DNA of 11,241 nucleotides. It comes from Verrucomicrobiales bacterium. Lineage in GTDB: Bacteria; Verrucomicrobiota; Verrucomicrobiia; Limisphaerales; SXQI01. The DNA lies in NCBI GenBank assembly GCA_028293365.1, contig JAQGOX010000444.1, positions 1 through 11,241 on the forward strand, written 5' to 3'. Under the pieces are notes generated by a model, which was given only the letters and a program-made list of their open reading frames with translations, did no database searches and was not told where the DNA came from. Below are positions 1 through 8,084 of this stretch, piece by piece. The translations under genes and the position numbers were made by a program. Each line of letters begins with the position of its first letter. Positions within the stretch are counted from its first letter, which is position 1.

Positions 1-1
1 G

Positions 2-961
2 GTTTATCAGGCGCAAAACAGTCCACAGATTAATGCGGCTCTTTATTTCATTCCCGGAGAAGGACACATCGTTTTTTCAGGCGCGGCGCTCACGCTTCTA
101 ACTGCGGACGAAATCAAGTCGGTGATCGGACACGAGCTCGCCCATTATCAACTATGGGAGCGCGACTGTGGGGATTTCCAGATCGCGGATCGAATGCTGC
201 AAGCGGTGGCGGCCGATCCACGCGCGTCGGGCAGCCACGAGGAAAGTGCGCGTCGCTTTCAGCTCTATACCGAGATTTTCTCCGATCGAGGGTCACTCTG
301 CGTCACAGGTAACGCGCATCCCGTGATCTCCGGGCTGGTCAAGATTGAGACAGGGCTCGCACAAGTGAGCGCGGTCAGTTATCTGAAGCAGGCGTACGAG
401 ATTTTCGCCAAAACCGTCGTAGCAACGGAAGGTATATCGCATCCGGAAACATTCATCCGGGCGCGTGCCCTCGCACTATGGCAGGAGCAAGGTGACAGGG
501 CTGCGGCATCAATTGTCGATATGATCGAGGGTGTCGCCAGGATTAATGAGTTGGATTTAATCGGGCAAGGTCGATGGAGCCGGAATACGCGTCATCTTTT
601 AGAGCACTTCCTGCAGCCAAAATGGTTTCAGACTCCGGCGGTCCTGGGGCACGCGCGGCAATTTTTCGGTGATTTTCGGATGGGTAAACCGAACGAGATT
701 TCGGACCTAAAGGCAATCATTCCCCGCGAGGAAAGCATTCAAGAATACTTTTGTTATCTGCTGTTGGACTTTGTCACGGTGGATCGGGACTTGAATGAAA
801 TGCCACTCGCGGCCGCGCTTGAATGTTCACGGCAACTGGAAATCGAAGAGCCTTTCGAGAAGCTTGCGATCAAAGAACTCAAGATGAAGGTTCGCGATTT
901 CAAAAAACTTAAGGAACAAGCGGCGGAAATGCTCGTGGCAGCGGGGGTGGCCGGTGAATGA
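2..961 (+). CDS. M48-family zinc metallopeptidase, 5' partial
   Basis: The reading frame is open from base 2, so the true start lies upstream; the GTG at 122 falls inside the catalytic helix and cannot be the start. In the 319 visible residues, HELAH (residues 44-48) is the HEXXH zinc motif. EIFSD (91-95) fits the M48 third-ligand Glu and following Asp, and HPETFIRARAL (from 147) matches the family's conserved HPxxxxR segment. Residues before HELAH (ALYFIPGEGHIVFSGAAL) resemble the M48 strand preceding the active-site helix. No membrane segment is visible, so a cytoplasmic protease is likely, unlike HtpX. After the protease core come about 150 residues; roughly 243-310 look like a TerB-type helical domain (weak inference), ending in a charged helix. 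The stop codon overlaps the start of the helicase gene by 8 bases, implying co-translation and a joint role. The peptidase call is firm; its substrate is unknown. Confidence 0.85.
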   Translation, partial: VYQAQNSPQINAALYFIPGEGHIVFSGAALTLLTADEIKSVIGHELAHYQLWERDCGDFQIADRMLQAVAADPRASGSHEESARRFQLYTEIFSDRGSLCVTGNAHPVISGLVKIETGLAQVSAVSYLKQAYEIFAKTVVATEGISHPETFIRARALALWQEQGDRAAASIVDMIEGVARINELDLIGQGRWSRNTRHLLEHFLQPKWFQTPAVLGHARQFFGDFRMGKPNEISDLKAIIPREESIQEYFCYLLLDFVTVDRDLNEMPLAAALECSRQLEIEEPFEKLAIKELKMKVRDFKKLKEQAAEMLVAAGVAGE

Positions 962-3900
962 ATTGAGCCAGGTTCCATTTCTGAAATTCCTGGAGGTGGG
1001 TAACGTTCGGGGTGGATACGAGACGGAGGATGTTCTGTCAGCGCTGTTACCGCTGATGAAACAGACCATCTCCGCGCATGCGATTGGAAAGGTAGCTCCG
1101 CTCCAGGGAATTCACGATCTAACCGTGTCAGATGAGGGGCGCCTGGGATTCGATGCTGCCAAAGCACATCTGCAAAAAAAGAACCGTTCAAAACTGGAGG
1201 CGATACAATCGCCGATCAGTCATGCGGTGGAAGTGGTGTCACAATCAAGCCGCACGATGGATATCGACACATCGGCCCTTACAATGTCCAGCCTCGACCT
1301 CAATATTTCCGAGGAGAGCATAACACGGCCGGTTTATCTCCCCGGCTACCGATCCTGGGAACATGCCGTGGGGCATCACGACGAACTAACGGATGTCTTC
1401 TCGCTTGGAATGTTATTGGGAAGTGTCGCTTGCAGGCTGAATTTTACCGATCCGCATGAACTGGAAACTTTCGTCGTTAACCGATCGAATCTCTTCAGCA
1501 TCAATCAGCGCCTTAATCCGATAGTCGCCGCAGTCATTGTGGAAATGACGGAACTGGACCGACGGAAGCGAGCGCCGGGCCTGGACCAAATTATTTCACG
1601 GCTGGAGAATTATCGCGATCAGCCGCTGAACCGCGATTTCGAAAAAAGTGATGCGTTCCAAAAGTCAAATCTGACGGGCCGGCGCCGTTTGATCCAGTCA
1701 CACCTGCGCGACCGGCTTTTTGAAATTTCACGACGGAACCGGTTGATTTATTTCAAACCGACTCTGCAAACACTGAACCTCACGGTGGCGTCAGTTCCGG
1801 TGTTACTCGATTACAGAAACATCAAGCTGGAACAACTCTTCGTCTGGCATCCTGCACTGGCGTCCCTGATAACAGAGGGAGCGCCGCTTTCGCTGGGAAA
1901 GTATTTGCGTTTTGAAGATGCGGAATATATCCCGGGCGTGCTCGATAAGATCATCAGCGAGGCACGACGGGACCGGGCGGAATATGGGTTCGCACAGTTG
2001 CGGCTGGTGCTTTGCTTCCTGCGCTGGAACAACCTAAAGGAAGCTCGCGATGAGCGCATTCACTCCCCGCTTTTGTTGCTCCCCGTTGAACTCACAAAGA
2101 AAAAGGGGGTGCGCGACAATTATGTGCTCGATCCGACTACGAGCGAAGCCGAAGTAAATCCGGCACTTCGGCATCACCTCAAGGAACTCTATAACCTGGA
2201 ACTGCCCGAAATCGTCGATTTGAAAGAGACTTCACTTGAGAGCTTTTACGAAGCATTAAAGGCGCAAATCCAGGCGAGCGAACCGGGAGTGACGCTAAAC
2301 AAAATCGACCGGCCGCAGATCGAGTTAATTCACGAAAAAGCCAGGCAGCGTTTGGATCAATATCGACGAAAGGTCAAGCTCCAGGCGCGCAAGGCTCGAA
2401 AATCCGAAAAGCCTGAATACAGCTACGATCGCGAACATTTTCGTCCGCTCGGCTTGCAGATATTTTTAAAGAAAATCCGGCCGACGCCCATGCCGATGCG
2501 TGATGTGGCCGGAGCTGCGCCAGGCCCGCGTTTGCCGCGCATTGTGGAACCGGAAACGGCCCACAACGAAGGAAAGATATTAGAAACGGACCAAAATATG
2601 TTTTCGCTCCGCGAGGGAGAGAATCAGAATCCGTACTCGTGGGACTTCGACCTCTGCAGCGTGACGCTGGGCAATTTCAACTATCGCAAGATGACGCTGG
2701 TGCGCGACTACGCAAATTTGATCGAGACCGATATGGCGAGTCGCTCATTCGATACGGTGTTTTCTCTGACACCGAAACCGCCGGAAGAGGCGGACCCGGC
2801 CGAACCCGCTCTTGCAGAGCAAAACCTGGTCATTTCATGCGACGCCACACAGGCGAGCGCTATTTCCCGCGCTCGAAACGGGACCAGCTATATTATTCAG
2901 GGCCCTCCCGGGACTGGCAAATCTCAGACGATTACGAATCTTATCGCCGACTATGTGGCGCGCGGCAAAAGGGTGTTGTTCGTCTGCGAAAAGCGGGCTG
3001 CGATCGATGTGGTTTTCCATCGACTCAGGCAGCAGGGCCTGGATGAGCTTTGCTGCCTGATTCACGATTCGCAGACAGACAAAAAAGCATTCATCCAGAA
3101 TCTCAAGCAGACCTATGAGAAATTTTTAGGCCAGTCCGATTTGGACGCGGACTCAGAAAAAGCTCGTGCCGTGAAGTTGCGGGCGATGGAACAGGATCTT
3201 GCGCAACTCCGGGAGTTTTCTGGAGTGATGGAACAAGCGCACATTCATGCAGGCCTTCCGGTTCGATCACTTCTGCATCGCCTTGTGGAGCTTCGAGATC
3301 GTGCCTTTGAACTGGGTCCCGAAATTGAGGATGGCTTGCCTGACTACCCACTTTGGTTGCAGCACGGCGAACTCATTGGCAGGCTGGAAGGGACCCTGAC
3401 AGAACTGGGCCAGGAACTTTGCTTTGCGAAACACCCGCTTCGATGGCTAGGCAAAAGTGTTCTGCAAGCCGATCGACCGCTCGAAGAACTGTCGAAGCGC
3501 CTCGACGAAGCGGAAGATTTGCTGGATGGAATCGAGAGCGCTTTGGAGTTGTCCGGGTTACCCGACGAGTTATGGGATACGTTTGAGGAGATCCAGATCA
3601 TTGTAGAATTCGCGAATCGAGTGGCACCGATTGCGAAGAGTAACCTGTTGGGAATCCTGACACACGGACCCGAAGAAAAATCGTTCGATTTGCTCACGCA
3701 ACAGCTTGACGCAAAAGACGAGAAAGTTCGCCGCGCCACTGATAAGGCCAAAGGATGGAAAGAACCTTTATCTCCTGACGACACCGAGAATGCCCTGGCT
3801 CAAGCGAAAGCGTGCGAGAAATCGATCTTCCGCTTTCTCCAACCCGCGTTCTGGCGGCTCAAAAAAACGTTGCAGGCACGTTATGACTTCTCGAGCCACG

Positions 3901-6551
3901 CCGTTGCACCCCATTGGAGCAAAATTTTGGGAGGCCTCTCCGATCTGTATTCAGCGCGGAACGAATGGGAAACGATTCGAAGCCAGGCGGCGCGCGATTG
4001 GAGTGTCATTGACGTGGATCGTTTTCGCGAGCTTGTGAGCGAATTGAAAACGGATTCGAAGGCAGCGCATCCTTCAGTAGTGGCCTTGTTGAAACTTCTC
4101 TCCAAATTGGGTGGAAATGCTGCCGACCGATTGAAGCCCGCGCTCCAATCCGAGACGGAAACTCAAGGTTTCTCGCAATCGAATGCAGCTGCAGATGTGA
4201 TCCAAAATCTTGCCGCCATCCAGGAGCGAATGAAGGAGCTCGACGCAACCCTTCAGTTCACATTAGCCGAACATCAAAAGTTTGACTTCCCGGAATTGTC
4301 GGTGGCACTGGCGAAATTGCGGGACCAGTCAGGCACACTCGCGGAGTTGCTCCCGATTCTTTCTGATCTGGCAGAACTGCCGGATGCTCTCACGCATGCA
4401 CTGCGCCATGCGCCGTTGCCTCTGAACGAATTCGAAGCGGCAATTGGGCACAAGAGCATCAATCGCATTTACCGGGAAGAGCGGACGACCAATCGTTTCG
4501 ATGGGAGGATGCTCGCGCGCAAAATGGAGCGCCTGGAAAAACATTATTGCGAGTGGCTCGCTCTGAATGCGCGATGTATTCGGCTGGCGGTGCGAAGAAA
4601 ATTCCTCGAACACGCCAATACTGCATCTCAACCAGCCTCACAATTGCCGGTTGATCAGAAAGCGTTCAAGAAATCATATGGTGCGGGGAGGCGCGACCTG
4701 GAACATGAATTTGGCAAAACGATGCGCTACAAATCGATTCGTGACCTCGCTGCCGGAGACACTGGGCAGGTCATTCAGGATTTGAAGCCGATCTGGCTTA
4801 TGAGCCCGCTAAGCGTTTCAGATACCCTCCCGCTCGACCCGGACCTATTTGACGTGGTCATTTTCGACGAGGCCAGCCAGATTCCGGTGGAAGAAGCCAT
4901 TCCAGCGATTTATCGCTCCCATCAGGCCATCGTGGTAGGAGATGAAATGCAATTGCCGCCGACAACCTTTTTCGCCGCGAACAGGGGTGCAGATGAAAGC
5001 GTTGTAGTGGAAGAAGAGGGCGAGCGGATCGAAATGGACCTCGACTCGGACAGTTTTCTGACGCAATCAGCCCTGAATCTGCCCGCGACACTTCTGGCCT
5101 GGCATTACCGGAGCCGCTACGAATCGCTCATTAGCTTTTCCAATGCGGCTTTCTACAGCGGTAAACTCTACACCATACCCGACCAGCATCGAGCATCGGG
5201 AGAACAAACGGAGTTGGTAGTTACTGCCTCTGACCAGGGAAACGCAAACGTCGATCCCTTGCTTGCGCGGAGCATCAGTTTTCATTTTATGGAAAACGGT
5301 GTCTACGAAGATCGCCGGAATCCGAATGAGGCAGCCTACATCGCCCAGCTCGTTCGCGGCATTTTGCTTCGAGAGACGAAGTCCAGCATCGGTGTCGTCG
5401 CTTTCTCCGAGGCGCAACAAGCGGAAATTGAGAGCGCCTTGAGTCAACTCGGAGCGGAAGACACTGTTTTCGCCGCGCGCCTGGAAATTGAATCGGTGCG
5501 TGAAGAGAACGACGTGTTCTGCGGACTCTTTGTTAAAAACCTGGAGAATGTCCAGGGTGACGAGCGGGACATCATTATCATGAGTGTCTGTTACGGTCAT
5601 GATGCCGCAGGCCGAATGTTGATGAACTTTGGCCCCATCAATCAGCGGGGCGGGGAAAAGCGGCTCAACGTCATATTTTCCCGGGCGAAGCATCACATGG
5701 CGATCGTCAGCTCGATTCGGCATTCCGACATTACAAATGATTTCAACGACGGCGCAAACAGCTTGAAAAACTTCCTCCAGTACGCGGAAGCAGTTTCGAA
5801 AGGAGATGAGACGCAGGCCCGCCGTATCCTGGAAAATCTAAATCCCCTCAATCGCAAAACTCTGGCGCCACTGAACGAAGGAGATGCCGTGGTGAAAAAG
5901 CTCGCGGCCGCACTCAATGCACGCGGCTACATTACAGACTTGAACGTCGGCCAATCGAAGTTCCGCTGTGACCTGGCATTACGGAGTAGTTCAGGCGATT
6001 CCTACCAGCTCGGCATTTTGGTGGACACAGATAGTCACTATGCGAATCCGAACCTGCTCGACCGTTATTTGATGCAGCCCACAATCCTGCGGGCCTTTGG
6101 TTGGAAGTTCCTGTTCGTCCTCACAAAAGATTGGTACCACGACCCTGAGGATGTCATTCGGCGGATCGAAAAAACTCTAGGCAATCAGGAAGAGGCAAAT
6201 GAAACCCCGGAAAAGGATGACCCTTCGCCCGAACCCAATGCCCCCCTCGAAACGCCCGTCCATACGGCACCCGCTCGGATAGCCAAATCGCACGACCCGG
6301 TAAAAACCGATCCGGAACCGAAACCTACCGCAGCACCGCCCCGCCGATTCGAGTTCGTGAGCGGATCTTCGCGAAAATTCTGGGAAATCACGCAATCGAA
6401 AAACTCATTCACCGTTCGATTCGGCAGAATGGGAACGAACGGACAATCGCAGACCAAGACGTTCGCGACCGAAATAGAGGCGAAAAACGAAGTGGAAAAC
6501 ATTATCGCGGAGAAGTTGAAAAAAGGGTACTCCGAAGGAGGGCTGGTCTAG
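954..6551 (+). CDS. Pseudokinase-DUF4011-SF1 helicase-nuclease-like-WGR protein
   Basis: This 1865-residue protein starts at a GTG preceded by a G-rich stretch (943-950) that could serve as ribosome binding site; the nearby ATG at 958 hits a stop at once. Residues 30-220 resemble a kinase C-lobe without catalytic residues: AHAIGKVAPLQ stands where HxxG-HRD is expected, LGFD where DFG is, followed by the subdomain IX-like DVFSLGMLL (147-155). RDRLFEISRRNRLIYF (252-267) is DUF4011-like. Helicase motifs are GPPGTGKS (650-657, Walker A), FDEAS (1304-1308, Walker B), GDEMQLPP (1329-1336), HYRSR (1384-1388), VQGDERD (1533-1539) and SRAK (1576-1579), as in COG1112/DNA2-UPF1-type SF1 enzymes. About 640 mostly helical residues separate Walker A from B. 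Residues 1643-1740 look Vsr/MTES_1575-like (D1673, VDTDSHY 1690-1696, AFGWKF). A Pro/Glu-rich linker (about 1740-1790) leads to a WGR domain (W1810, FGRMGTNGQ from 1823). A nucleic-acid sensing or remodelling ATPase, probably in defence, is inferred. Confidence 0.9.
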   Translation: MNELSQVPFLKFLEVGNVRGGYETEDVLSALLPLMKQTISAHAIGKVAPLQGIHDLTVSDEGRLGFDAAKAHLQKKNRSKLEAIQSPISHAVEVVSQSSRTMDIDTSALTMSSLDLNISEESITRPVYLPGYRSWEHAVGHHDELTDVFSLGMLLGSVACRLNFTDPHELETFVVNRSNLFSINQRLNPIVAAVIVEMTELDRRKRAPGLDQIISRLENYRDQPLNRDFEKSDAFQKSNLTGRRRLIQSHLRDRLFEISRRNRLIYFKPTLQTLNLTVASVPVLLDYRNIKLEQLFVWHPALASLITEGAPLSLGKYLRFEDAEYIPGVLDKIISEARRDRAEYGFAQLRLVLCFLRWNNLKEARDERIHSPLLLLPVELTKKKGVRDNYVLDPTTSEAEVNPALRHHLKELYNLELPEIVDLKETSLESFYEALKAQIQASEPGVTLNKIDRPQIELIHEKARQRLDQYRRKVKLQARKARKSEKPEYSYDREHFRPLGLQIFLKKIRPTPMPMRDVAGAAPGPRLPRIVEPETAHNEGKILETDQNMFSLREGENQNPYSWDFDLCSVTLGNFNYRKMTLVRDYANLIETDMASRSFDTVFSLTPKPPEEADPAEPALAEQNLVISCDATQASAISRARNGTSYIIQGPPGTGKSQTITNLIADYVARGKRVLFVCEKRAAIDVVFHRLRQQGLDELCCLIHDSQTDKKAFIQNLKQTYEKFLGQSDLDADSEKARAVKLRAMEQDLAQLREFSGVMEQAHIHAGLPVRSLLHRLVELRDRAFELGPEIEDGLPDYPLWLQHGELIGRLEGTLTELGQELCFAKHPLRWLGKSVLQADRPLEELSKRLDEAEDLLDGIESALELSGLPDELWDTFEEIQIIVEFANRVAPIAKSNLLGILTHGPEEKSFDLLTQQLDAKDEKVRRATDKAKGWKEPLSPDDTENALAQAKACEKSIFRFLQPAFWRLKKTLQARYDFSSHAVAPHWSKILGGLSDLYSARNEWETIRSQAARDWSVIDVDRFRELVSELKTDSKAAHPSVVALLKLLSKLGGNAADRLKPALQSETETQGFSQSNAAADVIQNLAAIQERMKELDATLQFTLAEHQKFDFPELSVALAKLRDQSGTLAELLPILSDLAELPDALTHALRHAPLPLNEFEAAIGHKSINRIYREERTTNRFDGRMLARKMERLEKHYCEWLALNARCIRLAVRRKFLEHANTASQPASQLPVDQKAFKKSYGAGRRDLEHEFGKTMRYKSIRDLAAGDTGQVIQDLKPIWLMSPLSVSDTLPLDPDLFDVVIFDEASQIPVEEAIPAIYRSHQAIVVGDEMQLPPTTFFAANRGADESVVVEEEGERIEMDLDSDSFLTQSALNLPATLLAWHYRSRYESLISFSNAAFYSGKLYTIPDQHRASGEQTELVVTASDQGNANVDPLLARSISFHFMENGVYEDRRNPNEAAYIAQLVRGILLRETKSSIGVVAFSEAQQAEIESALSQLGAEDTVFAARLEIESVREENDVFCGLFVKNLENVQGDERDIIIMSVCYGHDAAGRMLMNFGPINQRGGEKRLNVIFSRAKHHMAIVSSIRHSDITNDFNDGANSLKNFLQYAEAVSKGDETQARRILENLNPLNRKTLAPLNEGDAVVKKLAAALNARGYITDLNVGQSKFRCDLALRSSSGDSYQLGILVDTDSHYANPNLLDRYLMQPTILRAFGWKFLFVLTKDWYHDPEDVIRRIEKTLGNQEEANETPEKDDPSPEPNAPLETPVHTAPARIAKSHDPVKTDPEPKPTAAPPRRFEFVSGSSRKFWEITQSKNSFTVRFGRMGTNGQSQTKTFATEIEAKNEVENIIAEKLKKGYSEGGLV

Positions 6552-6609
6552 TTTTAGCAATGCCTTTACATTTAAATCGCCATTTTGAATGAACCGTCTG
6601 GGCGAGTTA

Positions 6610-7926
6610 CTATTGTATCGGCAACGAAAGATTTAGTCGTTCCTGGCCGCGGAGTGCGATAGCGGCGACCTTTTCACCTGGGGCATGTTTTACGAGGAGG
6701 CGTCCGATGAGCTCACTCTCGCTGATACGATCGGAAATGCCGTCGACCTGTAACAGGACATCTTCTTTTTGAAAACCGGCCTTCTTCGCGGCGGCGTGCT
6801 TGCCGTATTCGCCAGCGTGCTTCACGAAGAGAGCCATTTGGTTTTTTGTTAATCCGCGTTTCGCGCGATCTTCGTCCGAAAGGTCTTCGAGAAACAAGCC
6901 GCCCTGCGCCATCGCCCGCATTGACCAGGTGCCGACACGATGTGAAATGTCCGCATCCATGCGCCAATTCGCGGGAAGAGGAAGGCTGATCGTTTGCTCG
7001 GTCCCATCGCGTTTTACTCGGGCGGGAAGAGCGCCAGAATCAGGTGCGTTGTGCAACGCCCATGCGAAATCGGCAACCGAAAGGAGAGGTTGCCCGCCAA
7101 TGGATATAAACTCATCGCCCTTCTGGATACCGGCTTTTGCTGCGAGCGAACCGGCGCTGACGGCCTGGACGCGGGCAATGTCTTCGGGAGCGAGAGTCAA
7201 CCCAATTGTTTCGGGCGCAGGCATCGGATAAATCCATTTCGTCGGAATGGCCATATTCTGATCTCGATAATACGAGCGAACCGCTTCGCCAACCTGGTGG
7301 CAATGAACGCAACTTTGCACGACCTTGTCCTGCCAATCCAAAGTGCGTTTGTATTTTCCAGCAAGCTCAGGCAGTTGCAGAGGGTCCTTCACCGGCATCG
7401 GCGCTCCCTGCTTGCCTGCCAGCGCATCTTTGTTTCCCGGGTAGGCTTTGTGAATCTCCAGAGCGCCTTCGAGTGCTTTCTTAAATCCGGCGGTGGTCTT
7501 ATCCAGCGCATTTTTTTGGTGAGTCCAGGATCCATAACGTCCATAAACGGTTCCGTCGGCGTTGAAAAACAAAGTGGAAAAAGAAAGATCGTAATCAAAT
7601 TGGAACAACGATAGATCCAGATCGTTTGCATTGATCACGCGGACCCGAACGAACTGATCCAGAAGCGGCCCGAGTTCCGGTTCTGTGAGGACGCTCGCAT
7701 CGATCCCCATGCACGCCATGCAGGGAACGCAACGCAGAACGACCATGAGTGGCTTGCCGGTTTGCTTCGATTCTGTAAATCCCCGGCGCCAGTCGTTATA
7801 AATCCAGCGCGAATTGTTTTCCATCTTCGCCCGGTCGTCCCTCACCGCAGCGACGCGGTCTTTAACGGTTTCGGCAGCTGCGGGAAGAGCAATGAAGGAA
7901 AATAAAAAGTACCAGATTGTTTTCAT
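6610..7926 (-). CDS. Exported thioredoxin-fold protein with CXXCH motif and two PDZ domains
   Basis: I chose the ATG at 7926 (438 residues) because it places a signal peptide at the N-terminus: MKT, a hydrophobic core, then LPAAA-E with probable cleavage after residue 18. A frame extension to 7962 would add 12 polar residues before it and is unlikely. Residues 45-155 look like a thioredoxin fold, with CVPC at 66-69 and another Cys at 72. CVHCH (206-210) matches a c-type haem attachment site, although the region is short for a full cytochrome c. Two PDZ-like domains follow (about 240-318, with AGIQKGDEFISIGGQPL, and about 355-436, with AGFQKEDVLLQVDGI). The architecture matches proteins annotated in Planctomycetes and Verrucomicrobia as Trx/PDZ (seleno)proteins; here the redox motif is all cysteine and no in-frame TGA is used. 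A periplasmic redox or protein-quality role is inferred. It converges on the helicase gene across 58 bases. Confidence 0.8.
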   Translation of the reverse strand: MKTIWYFLFSFIALPAAAETVKDRVAAVRDDRAKMENNSRWIYNDWRRGFTESKQTGKPLMVVLRCVPCMACMGIDASVLTEPELGPLLDQFVRVRVINANDLDLSLFQFDYDLSFSTLFFNADGTVYGRYGSWTHQKNALDKTTAGFKKALEGALEIHKAYPGNKDALAGKQGAPMPVKDPLQLPELAGKYKRTLDWQDKVVQSCVHCHQVGEAVRSYYRDQNMAIPTKWIYPMPAPETIGLTLAPEDIARVQAVSAGSLAAKAGIQKGDEFISIGGQPLLSVADFAWALHNAPDSGALPARVKRDGTEQTISLPLPANWRMDADISHRVGTWSMRAMAQGGLFLEDLSDEDRAKRGLTKNQMALFVKHAGEYGKHAAAKKAGFQKEDVLLQVDGISDRISESELIGRLLVKHAPGEKVAAIALRGQERLNLSLPIQ

Positions 7927-7942
7927 GGTGATCACGGTCAGC

Positions 7943-7979
7943 GAATAACCGCCTTCGGACAAATGCGCGGCGGTGATTC
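7943..7979. promoter_or_regulatory. Imperfect inverted repeat near the - strand promoter
   Basis: GAATAACCGCC (7943-7953) and GGCGGTGATTC (7969-7979) are complementary at 10 of 11 positions around a 15-base spacer. The repeat lies 17-53 bases upstream of the thioredoxin/PDZ start codon and covers the start site predicted from the -10 box at 7983-7988. It could be an operator or a hairpin in the 5' leader. The regulator is unknown, and chance occurrence cannot be excluded. Confidence 0.35.
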
Positions 7980-7982
7980 GAA

Positions 7983-8011
7983 AGTCTAACTGGAATACAA
8001 ACCGGGTTCAA
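7983..8011 (-). promoter_or_regulatory. Possible sigma70-type promoter for the thioredoxin/PDZ gene
   Basis: Read on the - strand, TTGAAC (8011-8006) and TAGACT (7988-7983) are separated by exactly 17 bases. Each hexamer matches 4 of 6 consensus positions. Transcription would start near 7976, giving a leader of about 50 bases before the ATG at 7926. No clear Shine-Dalgarno sequence precedes that ATG. This is a pattern match only. Confidence 0.35.
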
Positions 8012-8084
8012 TCCAAACCATTCTCGCTGGCATTCACCTCCAGACGTAAACTTGAATTCCCCAGAGTAAGCAGTAATCTTTTGC

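Noticed and set aside
122..961. Protease gene starting at the GTG at 122
   Set aside because: That codon is two residues before the HELAH motif; the frame is open and M48-like upstream to base 2, so the gene simply begins outside the window.
754..1191. 145-residue - strand open frame across the protease-helicase junction
   Set aside because: Ser/Arg-rich product antisense to two well-supported coding regions; a typical shadow of GC-rich codons.
5067..5723. 218-residue open frame on the - strand within the helicase gene
   Set aside because: It lies opposite conserved helicase motifs (HYRSR, VQGDERD, SRAK), so it is a shadow frame; its product has no recognisable domain.
6574..6608. Imperfect inverted repeat AAATCGCC / GGCGAGTT in the convergent gap, considered as a terminator
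   Set aside because: The arms are short, the spacer is 19 bases and no T-tract follows on either strand. Nothing else is visible in the 58-base gap.
8052..8079. TTGAAT-N16-TAATCT as a promoter for the secreted PKD gene
   Set aside because: The -10 match is only 3 of 6 and the start would fall on the ATG itself; too weak to list.
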